NCBI GenBank assembly: GCA_025331565.1
Contig: JAFREQ010000009.1
Coordinates: 6,127,501-6,191,500, forward strand
DNA: 64,000 bases
Origin: Holacanthus passer
Lineage: Eukaryota > Chordata > Actinopteri > Pomacanthidae
Reading direction: 5' to 3'
Position 1 is the stretch's first letter. Each line of letters opens with the position of its first letter. Under the pieces are notes generated by a model that worked only from the letters and a program-made list of their open reading frames with translations, was not told the DNA's origin and ran no database searches. A program made the translations under genes and the position numbers. Shown one piece after another: positions 49,443 through 62,317 of the stretch.

Positions 49443-51475
49443 CAACTCTATTACAATCATGACTTAAGTAGGTGGTTTTTGAAATTTCTTATCTTGTTTA
49501 ATAAATGTACAGATTAGGTGTGACCTCTCGTTGTGACAGGACTAATCTGGTATCAGCAACAATTAGCCTCACTGGGGTCAGTGAAAGCATCGTTTGTTAA
49601 CTCAAGACAATAATTGGCTTCCTACATTAAACCCTGAGCTCTGTGCATGTCCTCTGTACATTCTGCTTGTCACTCCTGATCAACTGTTGGATTTATAATT
49701 AATAATGGACTCATCATTTCACGATCATTTACATGTGAACATTTGAATATGTAAACACTGAAATTTTAATTACTATACTACAGTAAAATAAATAGCCTAC
49801 TACTATTACTACTTTGTGAAATACACCGTACTGTGTAAAAATCTTCTTAAACATACTATAACATGGACAAAACTCTTTAGTATGACTCACTAAAGCAGGT
49901 ACAGCTTCAGTACATGTTCTCGTGTAGCTCTCAGGAATAAACTACAGTAAGACTATCCATACTACACTGGATGAAACCAAACTTTTCAAATGCAATTTAA
50001 CAGCAAGCTGAAAAGCAATTTTATTATTGGTTTTCACTGGAAAGTTCCACATCTGTTGCACCTGAAAGCACATTTCATGCTTATGTGCTCACGATCCCTA
50101 CTTCCTCTGTTACCAATCCTGATAGTTTCCCACCCAGAATTCAAGCTCATTTTCCCCTTCAGCTGATGGCACATTGTTTTATTTCTTTCTTCCTGCTCAG
50201 ATTCTACAATGTCATGTCAGTCCTGTAACAACAGTCTCATGTAGAGGGCAGTGATGTGCTTGAATGAGAATGTGTGTTTCTGTGTGCGAATGCATGCAAA
50301 TGTGCTCGCAAGTGACTTGATGATATTTAACTAGTCTGTGTGTGTGCGTGTGTGTGTTGTTTAAATGTGTTCACATGTAGATAAGTCAGGCAGCCAGTAT
50401 GTCATATTTAACTAGCGGACAGGATATTTTCAGGGATGTTTGGATAAGCAGACAGAGCGTGCCTGCAGGGTCCTCCAGGGCCTGGACCTCTGTGATCCCA
50501 TTACACCAGCGCCACCAGGACACTCCAGAATGTAAAACCTCCTGTGTACTTGGTAAAACCTCATACGTCTAGCATGGAAAAATGCGATCACTTTGCACTT
50601 TTTATTTTTTACTATTGAAATGCCAACATAGTTTACACTGTAGTCGTGATAGATTTTCTTTCAGGAGAGTGTTTGACTATTGATGATTATAAAGCTATAA
50701 AAATGAAAAAGTAACAGAGATAGAGAGATAAGAGGTTTGTATTGGACACAGCTCAGTAAATTTGTATTCAAAGTGGAACCAGATCAGACTGACACAAAAT
50801 ACTAAACACTCATGTCCCTTTAGCCTGCTTATATGGAGAGGGAAAATGTCACTTGGAAACACTAAACCAGAGCCAGAGAAATATTTTTACTGTTTCCAGG
50901 TATTTTTTAAATACAGTCAAAAAAACTAAAAGATTACATACATTGTCACAAACGCTCTTTCTTTATTATTAAAAAATACACAGCCTCTTTTCAACATCTG
51001 CTGAATTATGCATTTTTGTAACCTGAATACTTATCCCAAAATTTGATGATCATAAAGTAAAGAAATAAAACTATATTAAATGTATTTGCCCGTGGAAGAT
51101 TGATTAAATGCACCATAATTTTTTTTTGTGTGTTGTCACTTAATTTGCCTGGTATAATCCTTCACTCCTTCACCACTCAGAGAGCTTAAGTCATTTTACT
51201 ACTCCACCAGATTTTCCTACCTAGTGCAGGAACCACACAGGCAACTTTCTAGTTACCAGGCCGCCTCTTTAAGCTTGAGAGTGCCAGACAAATTAAGAAC
51301 AAGATTAATTAATTTGCTTTTACCATCTGTGATCGGCATGATTTGAGAATTTTCTGGCAGAATAGAGGTTGTCTGTGAGCTCTTAATGCTCGCTTTAAAT
51401 GAATGGTTATTGAGGAAAGTAAGCATCTTAGGTCTTCTGATGGAAATATGTTGCACTGATGGTGAGGAAGACTTA

Positions 51476-51999
51476 AGCTTTGTTCAGACTGCAGGCAAAT
51501 CAGATTTGTTTCTGAAATCAAATATTTAAGACCGACTGTGCACACTTTTATTTGCGAGTGATCAGTCAGTAACGATGTATGCTGATGATGTGACTCTCCA
51601 ACACTTCTCAACCTTTACATGCACAGAAGCCTCCCAACTAAGTGCCAACAGACAATTTATTTCAGCATCTGTCCAGGGACTGTTGTTCTCAGTCTTGTCC
51701 TTCCTGTTGCTCTGCTTGTAGCAGCTTAGATTCTCCTAACCGCTCTGATGCATTTTGTCACTCTGGATTTGACGTTGTTCTGTATTGCATTGTGAGTGAC
51801 GCTAAAGGCACTTTGAAATCTGATCAGACTGAGACGCATCTGCAGAAATCCGATTGGAATCGCATTTCAAACCACCTTCAAATGTGTTTAATGTGTTTTG
51901 GGTTTTTTTTGTTTTTTTGCCAACCAGACTTTCTAAATTCTGAATACCAGCCAGATATGACAAAAAACGGATTTGAGCTGGCCGTCTGAACAAGGCCGA
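51476..51999. mobile_element. Terminal-inverted-repeat MITE (about 520 bp)
   Basis: The left end GCTTTGTTCAGACTGCAGGC and the right end, read in reverse complement as CGGCCTTGTTCAGACGGCCA, match over about 30 bases, each followed by an AAATC-type word. The interior has no transposase: the 115- and 100-residue frames across it match nothing I know. Superfamily uncertain; hAT is possible, since AAGA follows both outer edges only weakly as a target duplication. A second, partial copy lies at 5767. Confidence 0.7.
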
Positions 52000-54132
52000 A
52001 GAAGAGAAAATGAAATGGCTAAAAAAAAAAGATGAAATGCAATGGAAGAAAAGAGCTGTGGTGATTGAGATACATTTCCATTTAGATGGGAGGGCAGAGT
52101 ATTTTTCTGAGGAGAGGGACAGCGTTTTGATGTGAATCACTCTGCAAAGTCATCACGGTAAAATAGAGCTTGTATTTTGCATCTGCATGAGTTTGAATCC
52201 AAACTTTCAAGGAGTACATCATAAAAACTTTCCCAAACCCTTGGACTCAACCTTCCAGGCAGACATCAAAAAGAAGCTGTAATGTAATCTTGTTCTGAGA
52301 GAGAGAGATGTGAAATTGAAGCGATTATTTCATCTTTGTGTCTTGAGCGAGTGTGTGTGTGATTGTATTGAGCTGCCTTCAGGCTGGTTAACCAGTAATT
52401 TCAACATTTTTGGGATTGTGATCATTAGCTTTCTTCATGTTCTCACCCTGGAATGAAACTCAAATAGAGATTTCTGTTTTGTAAGAAGTTTAAAGTTTTG
52501 GCTTATTCACACATAAAGATAACATGATGGAAAAACACCTTGTCTTATTGTCACCTTTGCAATTATTTGTGCAAAGTGCAAATAACTTCAAGGGAAAAGA
52601 ATAACAAGTTAGATACTAAAGAGTGAAAATTTTGGAAACCAAGTGAGAAAATAATATAATGGGTCTGAAGCAGGAAATGTCCTGTAAGTGATAATGACTT
52701 CTTTCACACATTTATATTTTAACAGAATGTGAAAGTGTAATAAATACAGTAGGTGCAATACAAATATAGTGCAAATCAATAAAAGCAAAAAACTAATTCA
52801 AAGCAGTATTTAATATGTCAAAACAATACTTTTACTACGTGTGTGTGCGTGCGTGCGTTTGTGTGTGCACGTGCGTCCAACATGCAGACTCATTCCTCCA
52901 TCAGCACTTTGGGGGACCTTGGGGTGGTTAAGGTTCATCTCAGTGGCAACGTCATCACCGCATCGATGCACCAATCAATGTCCTGTATCATCCAGCATCA
53001 TGGAAGTGCAGAGGTCTAACATAGAGATATCATTTCAACTTGAGTCACGTACTTTGCAGGTTTTAAATATTTCTAGTATTTTATGCATTCTTTTTTAACA
53101 TAAAAAGCTAAACCGGTGTAAAGAATAATAATGTATGTTGCCACATGTTTGGATTCAATAGCTGAAGAAAGGATATAGATTTATACAAGCAAGCAGGATG
53201 GATAATCAATATGGAATATATTATACCACAGAATGAAAAACAAATTTAAACCTAAGTCCTGCTTGAAATTGTTTATGTGAGGTGATTTCCTCTGTGACTA
53301 CAAACATACAAATTAAACTTTTTACTGTAGCTGCAGCACACAGACTCTCATCTCAGAGAAGTCTTTAGAAATCAAGGCTCGTTCTCTTTTCATCAACCGA
53401 ACATTTTGGTGAATGGCCGAGTCGGCTGTGGAGGCTTGCGTCTGAGTTATGAGACTCTTCTGTATGAGCTTAACATATTGTTCCAAACATGAATTTGTAG
53501 GAAATATTTTCAAAAGCATGAATCATTGTCTACTGATGAGAGGAAAACAGTGATAATAGAAAATAAAATTAGATCCCAGTGTGCGTTTTTCTGACACTGT
53601 TAGCAGTTTCTATTTAACAACCCATAATTTAGCATCATATTGCAATTTGTTTTTGTCTAATTATACCATAATTACAGAAGTGATGAGACAGTAATTTACA
53701 GACTTGCCATGGAGCGAGTGTAATTAAGGAGTTTGGTATGCATCTGTCAAGTTTCAAGGTGGTTTCTGTCATTACCTGCCCACTGCCTTTGAACCTTTTC
53801 AGACCTCAAATCTGTTCCGTTGAATCTCCCAGCCTACTTACAGAGATAAAACTACAAAGCGATGTCTTTGATGGCAGCTGACTTTTTCCATGTCTTCTTA
53901 TTGTACCTGCATTTAAAGGTGGGTGGCTTTGAATTCAAATTCTCTCTATTCTTGCATAAAATATAGGCTGCCTTTGTCTTCCCTGTTTCTTTCCTCAACT
54001 ACGGATAGGCAGAAAAGTGATTCCTTTTTCCCAAAGATTTGAAGGAGAGAGACACAGCAACACAGAGAGAGATTAATGCATCAAATGATAACAATCTCCT
54101 TACAGCAAAAGGCTCTTTTGTTGCTGTTAATC

Positions 54133-54135
<3 letters not shown>

Positions 54136-54206
<71 letters not shown>
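54136..54206 (+). repeat. Compound (GA)n(GT)n microsatellite
   Basis: About 16 GA units turn directly into about 19 GT units. Confidence 0.96.
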
Positions 54207-54207
<1 letters not shown>

Positions 54208-55259
54208 CCTTCTGAATAATGATGACGCCATCATTTCCTCTTTATTTGTGTTGGAAAGTAGAAGGAGGTTGGGTTGGAGGAAGGAGGAGTTAGGAGGAAA
54301 TGCCAAAGAGTGTGGAACAAAGAGAAGTGGAAGAAAATCCACTGCTTTTTTGATAAATAGTTTTTCCATTTGCTATGACAGATTAATTTGTTATAATAGT
54401 GATTCTGTTTAAAGTCAGTTCATGAAAGCTATAACGTTGACTGATTTCAACTCCAGAGCATGTGGCAATTTATCATAATGGCCAAATTACTGCCATTAGG
54501 CCAGTCACCAAGTGTTTTGTGAGATGTGTGTGTGTGAAGCTTTCATTTTGTTCAGCATGCTCTGTCCACTACAGAACAGATGAGTTAAAAACAATTCAAT
54601 GCACAGTGATAATATGCAGTAAAAGACACTTAGTAGCAAGAGGAGAATCTGGATAAATGAAATTCCAAAATATACAAAAAGTTTTATGACAATGGGGATT
54701 TTAATGTTGCTGAAGATTTAAGGGAAATGTTCAAACTTTTGGAAAATGTTTGTTGTCTGCAGGAGTAAGGTCAGAAGATTGATAAGTACAGAGTTGTAAT
54801 CACGATGGCTTTCTCTTAGCTGGACATAAAGGAAATGGGAACAAAAAACTGACTGTCCAAAATTTTAAAAATGTGCATTTTAACGCCTCTAAATCCAACT
54901 AATTAGCACTCTGTATCTCTTTTTTTAATAGGCAGACATTACAATATATAGTATAAGTATATGTGTTTTTATTTGGCTGTCAATTAATATTTGACACTGT
55001 AAAATCAGCAGGAGAAGAAGAATGGCGAAGACTTTCTTTAAACAACCTAGTTTTGAAGCGTCAGATAAACTCAGTGGAGATGGTGGTTTGGTGGGGTGGG
55101 AGGGTTGACAAACGGGAACTGCTGCGATGTGGGCATCAGAGACACCTGCTGCTGCAGTGGTGATAACTTTTTTTTACTGCCAGAGATAACTTTACACAAG
55201 CGCCCCTTTGTCAGTGTTCAGGGGAACACATCTACTGTTGGGGGGAACGACAGGAGGGG

Positions 55260-55284
55260 AATGAGGAGGAGGAGGAGGAGGGAG
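55260..55284 (+). repeat. GGA-rich simple repeat
   Basis: Repeated GAGGAG units within a purine-rich patch. Confidence 0.8.
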
Positions 55285-56859
55285 AGATAGCATGAGAAGG
55301 ATTCACTTCATGCCTCCTCCCCTCTCTATGTTGGACCCTGAGGCGTTCTTATCACACCTCTTACAAGTTTAGCAGCCCTGAATGCCACTCATCCCTATAC
55401 TTCTCTGCCTGTCTCACCTGTTCAGTCTTCATCCTTTTTAGGCTTCATGTCTGTCTTTCTCATTTAAATTGTAGTTGTTCTGGTCCTTGCATATACTTAC
55501 ATACTTACATCACCTTCTCTGCCCTTCTTCCCCTGCTCTGGATGTCTTTGAAACTAATATTGTATGTGAGGGTTTTCATGTCCAGTTTAACGTTCACTAC
55601 TATATATTTTTTCCATTATCGGTTTCAGTAAACATTTGTCTTTTCACTCCGTCATTTCCTCCCACTGTCAGCTTAAAATACTTAAGTCATGGCATCTTTA
55701 TATACAATATTTTGGAACTAATGACTTTATTTGCTTTATAAATCATTTACTTTATACATCTTAATAAGAACAACATTTGGGTTGGTAGGTTTTAAAAAAA
55801 CCATTTGGCATCATTTGAATGGATTGTTTGACCTCTGACCTTCTGGAAAAGTGCTGCAATGCATCTGGACCAGGATCCCCTTATTAACAACTTATAAACA
55901 TGACTGCAAACTTGATGGATTATTGGAAAAACCTTTGACTAATTACTATTAAGATCTGAACTTTGTAACTCAAGATTTGGTGGTTTATTCTACAGTAAGG
56001 CTCAGTACCATTACTATGAATGACTTGCTGTTGCTATTGATAACTGCATTAATAAATACACTCAGCTCACTGATGCAATCATGCCTTCTCTTCTGCAGTT
56101 ACTAAACTTATTTTTGTCTTCCTCGTGAACTACTGTGGCTAAATCCATAGAGCAAGTCTCAACTTTGGAGATGGACACCAACTGATAAAATGTTTCTGGC
56201 AACCCTAAAGTTGTTTTTTAGAATATCTGCTTTACCTGTTCTGCGCCTTTGTAAGATTTCCAGACATGACTTTCATCAAGTTGTTTCTCAAGCTTAGGAT
56301 ACTAACAAGGGTTTTAGATCAAGGTTAGAATTAGGATTGCAGCTGTTGTCAATTTGGATTCACAGCAGTTACACTGGCTCATCAAATAGTCCACTGAAAC
56401 TTATCAAACCAGTCCAGGAACATAATCATTGTCTCCGTCACTCACAGATTGTCAACAACATACTGTTTTCATATTGTGTCGTCACCTCCTCATAGCTCTT
56501 AAACTCTGCTAGAAGTATTTGCCAATATACCGATTTTTAAGTAATGAGAATTAACATTAGAGGTTAAAGTCAATGGCAGTGTGCTACAAGTGCAGTGAGA
56601 ATCATGGTAATGCTTTAAGACAAACTGTTACAGATATGCAGACCTTCAGACAGACAACTTAGACAGGCAAGGCATCTCCAAAGCCCTCTACAGACAGGGT
56701 TAGGTGATGAATGGAAGTCGGATTGATTTTGGCATGGCCACACAATGTCCTTTGTGTATTGTGGCATTGAAAAGATCTGCCACGTCCTGACATCTTTGAT
56801 TCCTGTAGATCCCCCCTTTGGCTCCGAAGCCGGCTAACAATCAGAGCCGGGGTAGGAAG

Positions 56860-57040
56860 TTGGCAGGCAGCTGGGAGGAGGATAGAGAGAGGTGGAAGCA
56901 GAGGAGAAGGGGAAGAGGGAGGGAATAGAGGAAACAAGGAGGCGACAGAGGAGAGGAAGCAGAAGAAGGAGAAGGGGTGATGAGGAGGGAAAAGGAGGAA
57001 ACAGCAGAGCACAAGTGGAGGCCAGAGCAGGGGGAGGGAG
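56860..57040 (+). repeat. Purine-rich tract
   Basis: About 180 bases of A and G. The 132- and 119-residue minus frames and the 67-residue plus frame over it are low complexity. Confidence 0.75.
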
Positions 57041-58444
57041 TGCAGGATTGTTTTCACACATAAGTGGAAAATCCCAATCTGTTAAGGCAATTTGACTGTG
57101 CAAAAACATATTAACACCACAACGGAAGTTCCATGCTGACATATTGAGCTGAACATCACAGCTACAGTATGAATATACACAAAGCCAGGGCACTCAGACA
57201 TATTTCTGATAAGAGAGGACTAACAGTAGTGGTGTCTAAGTGGTCACGCCATGTTAAAAGATCATCGAAGGATAAAGCTAGTGATACTCTTTCTTATTGT
57301 CAATAAATCCCCTGAAGATAACAAAGGCTTTTCTTTCAAAGTGCTGTCTATTGTAGCTTAAGCCTAATAGTTTATTCCTCTGTGCCATAGATCATTGTAG
57401 TCCTACCACTATTGCACTGTGGATGACATGTCCCTCATGAAGCTCTGCAGTTCATTTCCAGTCAGTGCCACATACACTATGCTGTGTACAGTAAATACTC
57501 ACTAGTACATCACATATGTGTTGATTCATGGCCGAGAATGGTCCAAACCAAGTTGAATGTTTACTTCTTTTTGAGTAATGTTTGCCAAAACGACAGTGCT
57601 CTTCTGTTTCAGGAAATTACTTTTGCCTTTTAAAAAATAAAAATATATATTTGGAAATGAATGGACTTGGGGATTAGAGCAACAGTCAGTTCAGGGAAGT
57701 TGGAAACTATTGAGAGACAGACTAGTACATTGTTAGTTTTGGTCTTTTCGTGGGATTTGTTGACAGTAAGAAAAATACGGAATGGCACCAGTTTTATCCT
57801 CTGAGCATTTGCATTTGGTGACCACAGAAGCTACAGCCTTTACTGCAACAACACTTTTGGAGATGTGGTAAATTGTGTAAAAGAGAAAGGAAAAGGGATA
57901 GTGGAGAGTAGATCTGAAGCAGAGTGGAGTAAAAGGTGCTGTCAGAGTGTGATCATTAAGTGTAGAGGTAGAGATATAAATGTGTAAAAGTGGAAGAACA
58001 AGGGCTGAAATTGTACTATGGTCATTTTGTCAGCGAACTCGTGAACTTTTCCTGCCTTCATTTTACAACAGTCAAGGCACTGTTCCATCAGGGGAAGCCA
58101 GAGTTGTTGATTTTCGTCAGGGGTCGACCAATTATCGTCCTGGCTGATCATCGGCTCCAATATTCAGCATTATTACAATTATGAGAATTACTATTCTTTT
58201 TTATCTAATTGCCAGTAAAATACTTCTTTGAGCTGAAGCTGCAACATCACAATCTTATGATCTGTTTCTATGAAAACATGGATGCCCAGTTTCCAAGTTA
58301 AACCACTGAAAATGCCTGCAGGATTTCACTCAATGGGGGTGAAAAAGATGGCTTTTAAATCAGTCATTTATCTGCCAGAGTCCCCAAATTATGCCCTTTG
58401 TTGCAGTGATATACAGTTAACTACGACGTCCTCACCACCCTCGT

Positions 58445-58570
58445 TCATTCGGTGAGCGCGTCTTCAGTGAAGTCTCTGCAATTTATGAGAAGAACAGAAA
58501 TCGTCTCTCTGGAGCTGCTGAGCAACTCTGCTTTCTGCACCACAGCCTGGTGCTGCTGAACTGGGACTAC
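58445..58570 (+). pseudogene. hAT transposase C-terminal dimerisation domain (hATC) fragment
   Basis: Forty-two codons without a stop read SFGERVFSEVSAIYEKNRNR and then LSGAAEQLCFLHHSLVLLNW-DY. The order matches the hATC core: (S)xER(L/V)FS, a basic RNRL segment, and FLHxN/SLxLL. In intact transposases this domain forms the dimer needed for transposition. Just upstream, PPS in another frame shows a frameshift around 58440. The rest of the transposase, including the RNase H-like core, is absent. Confidence 0.8.
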
Positions 58571-58823
58571 AATTTGAGGACAAAGACTTTGACTCAAATT
58601 TAAGTTTTATTAGTTGTATCTATTTTGACTTTATATTTACTTTATAAAACTTTGGAGAGCTATTTTGTTTATTTCAATTTTCTGTTAACTTTATACAAAA
58701 TGCTCCTGGGAGCTCCCTGCACTTTTTTAAGATACGGTTGAAAGGTTCTCTTTTGCAGCATTCAATTAAACGTATGCTGGAAGACATTTAAACAAAGTTT
58801 TGTGTTGGAGTTTGTGTTATTCT

Positions 58824-58900
58824 CAGTGTTGGAGGAAGTACCTCAAACTTATAATCAAGTACAGTACCTGAATAAATGTAACTGGTCACCTTACATCACA
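58824..58900 (+). repeat. Nested short repeat (CAGTGTTGGAGGAAGTA type)
   Basis: CAGTGTTGGAGGAAGTACCT, then ATCAAGTACAGTACCTGAAT, resembles the start of a widespread fish non-autonomous DNA element rich in AAGTAC words. It interrupts the hAT relic, so it should be younger. Its right end is not defined. Confidence 0.5.
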
Positions 58901-59034
58901 GGTTATTCTAAATTCTGACACTAATATTTTATGATTTACTGCAAATATATATCTGTTCCAAATGTTAATTATCTGTCTCCTTGATTACTAAAGGCTGGTA
59001 TCTGTATCGGCCCGGAAAAAAACATCAGCCCTAA

Positions 59035-60217
59035 TTTTCATCGACTATACTAATAACTGAAGAAATTCAAACAAGGTCTGTAGGAGGAAACTGTTTCGTC
59101 TCACGCTGTGGTAATATAGTGACAAGTCATTTTCATAAAACTTTCTTTTACAACCCTGTAGTGCCAAGTAATGTGGAGTAATGTGATTGAACCCACACCT
59201 ACACATAATTATGGCAAGCTGTTAGGTTTGCTGTCCTAAACACTTAGTGTGGGGTAAGTCTTTCTCAGGAAAATTCAAGGAAGCAGCCCTCTTCTGATCA
59301 GTGCCCCCTGCCTTGACACGTCTAAGAGCCTTTTCCCACACTGAGGCCACTGAATTTTGCTCTGTACCTGCTGGACGTGTAGAAAAGAAACCAGCTTGCT
59401 TAAACGTTGATGCTAATATGTATTTATAGCTTGTTGCACTGCCACCAAATGGCTAAAAAGTCAATTAATACAGGTTTAACACACAGACTCGGTTTCATTG
59501 ATCTTGCTCATCCAGCGGTGGAAAAAGAAAACAAATAGGTGTTTTGAAAAATGTTGAACTTTTCATTTGAATAAAATAGGAGAAACAAAACACTCTTCGG
59601 TCAAAGAGTTAATATAGCAACCAGTCCACTTCTTTAACCTCAGTGTTCCTCCCTGATTTCAACACAATTTTTCCTTTTCCTCATAACCCCTACTTCCCGA
59701 CCTATTCATCAGACAAAGTGAAGCCTTAGCTTTTTGCTGCTAAACTATAGAATAGTCCCATTTCACAAATATCGATTTCAGGTCAAAAGATCACAGGAAC
59801 AAACATTAATTTTGCATCAGAGTTTTGCATTTTGAGCCAATGGCCAATATTAAATCTTGAATGTAACTAGATTGTTAGTGACAGCTGCTGAGTTCAGATC
59901 ACCTTCCTCAGCATGTGCTCTACACATTACTACAGTTTCCTCTTTCCCTTGGACAGATAGAAAACATGTAACCTGTTTTTTCTTCTTTGCACCATCACTC
60001 TATTGACCAACAGTGTGAGTGCAATTTTATCACACAGCAAAATGACCACCAATACCACTTTACCATTGATTGCTCCCCTCCCCTCAATTGCTTCTCAATC
60101 CCCAAGGGGCTGAACTCCTTCTCCCACCGGACTCATATTTAGTTTGGGCTATAGAAAAGAAATGAGGTCCCATGGTCATTGGCAGAATTTTAGATATGAA
60201 AAGTAATGCAATGTGCT
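59035..60217. other. Non-coding stretch, no gene seen
   Basis: AT-rich, no supported feature. Confidence 0.5.
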
Positions 60218-60345
60218 AGGGCTGGTTGATATAGCTGAAAAACTAATTAAAATGTTTCATTTCAGTCTATATTGATAATTATTGATATATTTTTAAAAGA
60301 AAGAAAGAAAGAAAAAAAAGTTAATTTTAACCAACTGATTTTTAA
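60218..60345. repeat. hAT-like element end and (AAAG)n
   Basis: CTAGGGCTGGTTGATATAGC, then ATATTGATAATTATTGATAT, fits the TAGGGCTGG-type fish MITE end. An (AAAG)n run at about 60297-60318 follows. The right end was not found. Confidence 0.45.
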
Positions 60346-60958
60346 TTAACCACTTTTTTCTTTTAATATTTTAGTTTTATAATGAAAAAGTTATTTTTAT
60401 TATTGAAATTAAGAGCATAATGACTTGCACATGTTTTGTGTGTCTATTTGTCTTCTGCTTTTCTGATTGACTTTGAAAATATTAATTGCCCTCATTTTCT
60501 CACTCCAGGCTGTTTCTGTTTTTGTGTCACAAATTGATGGTGCAACTGTTAAATGATTGGCTGTTTGTCTGTGACTTGTAGCATGCGCCTCAATCAAGTT
60601 ATATGATAGGCAGTTTATGAGCCAGGGCGTATTCATTATGTGCTTTCAAGTTACTCTTGAACTTGAAGCGAGTATACTCCATCAGAAGTGTTTGTCGGAT
60701 GTTCAGTCGGATTTGGAAGTCCAGTCCAGGCGCGTTGACTATAAAATACTCTGGGAAGTCCAGTTGTGTCTCTGCTTCTTTTGCTCTTTGGGAAGAAGTA
60801 CTGGAATAGAAATGTGGCAATCCAGTTCACCTGTTTTTGCTGAAGCCAGGTACAGCACCCCACTTTGACTATCTCAAGGTGAATGAAGTAAAAAAAAATC
60901 AAATGATATGTAATGTTATGTGTACATCGCACAGTATCATTATCATGTTGTAGTTCAT
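60346..60958. other. Non-coding stretch, no gene seen
   Basis: Overlapping short frames on both strands (60409-60932) have no recognisable domain. Confidence 0.5.
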
Positions 60959-61008
60959 AAGATAAGAGATAAGATAAACCTTTGTTCGTCCCACAGTGGG
61001 GAAATTTG
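60959..61008 (-). mobile_element. Severely 5'-truncated Rex1 copy, minus strand
   Basis: GATAAACCTTTGTTCGTCCC and CACAGTGGGGAAATTTG are the reverse complement of the Rex1 3' end (18510-18567), with one change (GAACAAAGG for GAATAAAGG). The TTATC repeat is mirrored at the left, with one irregular unit. Only about 50 bp are left. Confidence 0.85.
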
Positions 61009-61287
61009 TAATTTGCATTTGATAGGATCAGTTCAGTTCAAGTTTATAAAAACTGCATCTTAAATGTGTTTTAGACGTACTGTATGTACGATGCAACGTG
61101 TGTGTCATCAGTTGTGAATGTGTTTGTCAGAGCTGTGAGCCTACTTGCCAACAGACTGTGGCTAAGACATAGTATCTGACCAGTGAATCTTGGTAAGTAC
61201 TCCAAGTCTGAGACGCCTTAGGTGTAAGGGACCCTGATTTTCAGCGGGGCCACCCTTTCTAAAAATAAAAGCACTCAATGAGGTACT

Positions 61288-61325
61288 TCAAGTCATTTTG
61301 GATAAAAGTGTCCGCTAAATACCAT
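61288..61325 (+). repeat. L2/SINE-type 3' tail fragment
   Basis: CATTTTGGATAAAAGTGTCC, then GCTAAATACCATTTA, matches the UnaL2-type LINE/SINE tail, including TTGGATAAAAG and GCTAAAT. Nothing recognisable remains upstream. Confidence 0.65.
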
Positions 61326-61959
61326 TTAGTATATTGTATTGCTCCCATTAATGCAATATGGACCTCACTCTCTCACTGCCCATTGACTTCATCCATTCCC
61401 AGTGGGCCATCTATCTGTCCATTGACTGCCATTTAGTGTCAACGGGGCCATAACTCGTTAGCTGAATGACGTTTAGACACTCAGCCGCTCGTTACAAAGG
61501 CCAGAGGTCAGATGGCTGTTGAGGGGACACTTCATTCTCTCTATTTCCGCTCCCTGTCAGTTTATCCCCCTCACTCTTATACATACTCACTGTTCCCACT
61601 CACTGTACTCGCTCTATCCATCACCTCACTTACCCTCTGCCCTCTTTCCTTTTACTTTACTTCTCTGTCTTTATGTGTCTTCCTCTGTGAGTATCTATAT
61701 TAATGCACAGACATTCACTGTGCAGATGGGGGCGTGGTTAACAGGCATGAAGAGTGCATAAGGCCCACTTTAGAGAAATAATTTGATGATGTCCTTTTGC
61801 TGTCGTCAGCCTTGTGGTTTGGACACTAGATTCCACAACTTTTTAAACTGTTTCAGTGACTTTACTTTGAAATTCACAAGTGACCAATGTAAAGATACGA
61901 CAGAGGTTTTGTGATATCTCCTTCTAGATGTGGTAGAAGCCTTGCTATTCATTGTAGAT
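61326..61959. other. Non-coding stretch with CT-rich patch
   Basis: CT-rich at 61535-61690, which explains two overlapping Ser/Leu/Pro-rich frames. No gene is supported. Confidence 0.5.
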
Positions 61960-62133
61960 TATTTTTCCTCTCCAGTGTTTTTTCTCTCATGCTGGTGTCA
62001 CTTTGACCACAGGTAAAACAAACAGCAGTTTGAATTCTACAAATACACCATTGTTGCACACACACAAAAATGAAACACAAAGCAAACTGCAACACACATG
62101 CACACTACTACACATCCACAGGACAACAGGAAC
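61960..62133 (+). repeat. Old direct duplication, copy 1
   Basis: From TTTGACCACAGGT (near 62001) through TTTGAATTCTACAAATA to ACATCCACAGGACAACAGG (near 62130), it aligns collinearly with 63031-63158. See copy 2. Confidence 0.7.
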
Positions 62134-62269
62134 TCATGGGAGGATGCTTCTTCCTGTCCCCAGTCAGCAGATCAGACAGATGGATCCGCCCATACCAACA
62201 AGTATACAGTTTTTTTTAGCTTCCTCTACAATTCACCTATTTATTACTTCTGTGATATTTCTGAGTCTT

Positions 62270-62317
<48 letters not shown>

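Larger units (their letters stand above)
46782..51475. other. Non-coding stretch with microsatellite and palindrome
   Basis: No supported gene. CT-rich patches lie at 46880-46950 and 48540-48640. The overlapping frames at 47565-47964 are on both strands with no recognised domain. The perfect palindrome at 49421-49442 is listed separately. Confidence 0.5.
52000..58117. other. Non-coding stretch with simple repeats
   Basis: About 6 kb with no gene supported. It includes the compound repeat at 54136-54206, a GGA run at 55260-55284 and a purine-rich block at 56860-57040 with artefactual long frames. A conserved-element-like block lies at 53655-53790 (ACCATAATTACAGAAG, GTGTAATTAAGGAG). Confidence 0.5.
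58118..59034 (+). mobile_element. hAT transposon relic with hATC fragment
   Basis: Starts CAGGGGTCGACCAATTATCG and ends TATCGGCCCGGAAAAAAACA then CAGCCCTAA. These edges resemble the two ends of the fish hAT family whose terminus is AGGGGTCGACCGATATCGG. About 0.9 kb remain, and only the last part of the transposase survives inside. A second repeat is nested near 58824. The right terminus is diverged, so the outer limit is approximate. Confidence 0.7.

Noticed and set aside
56659..57193. 132- and 119-residue minus-strand frames with Leu/Pro-rich sequence
   Set aside because: They are the complement of a purine-rich tract. Hydrophobic runs here reflect composition, not membrane segments.
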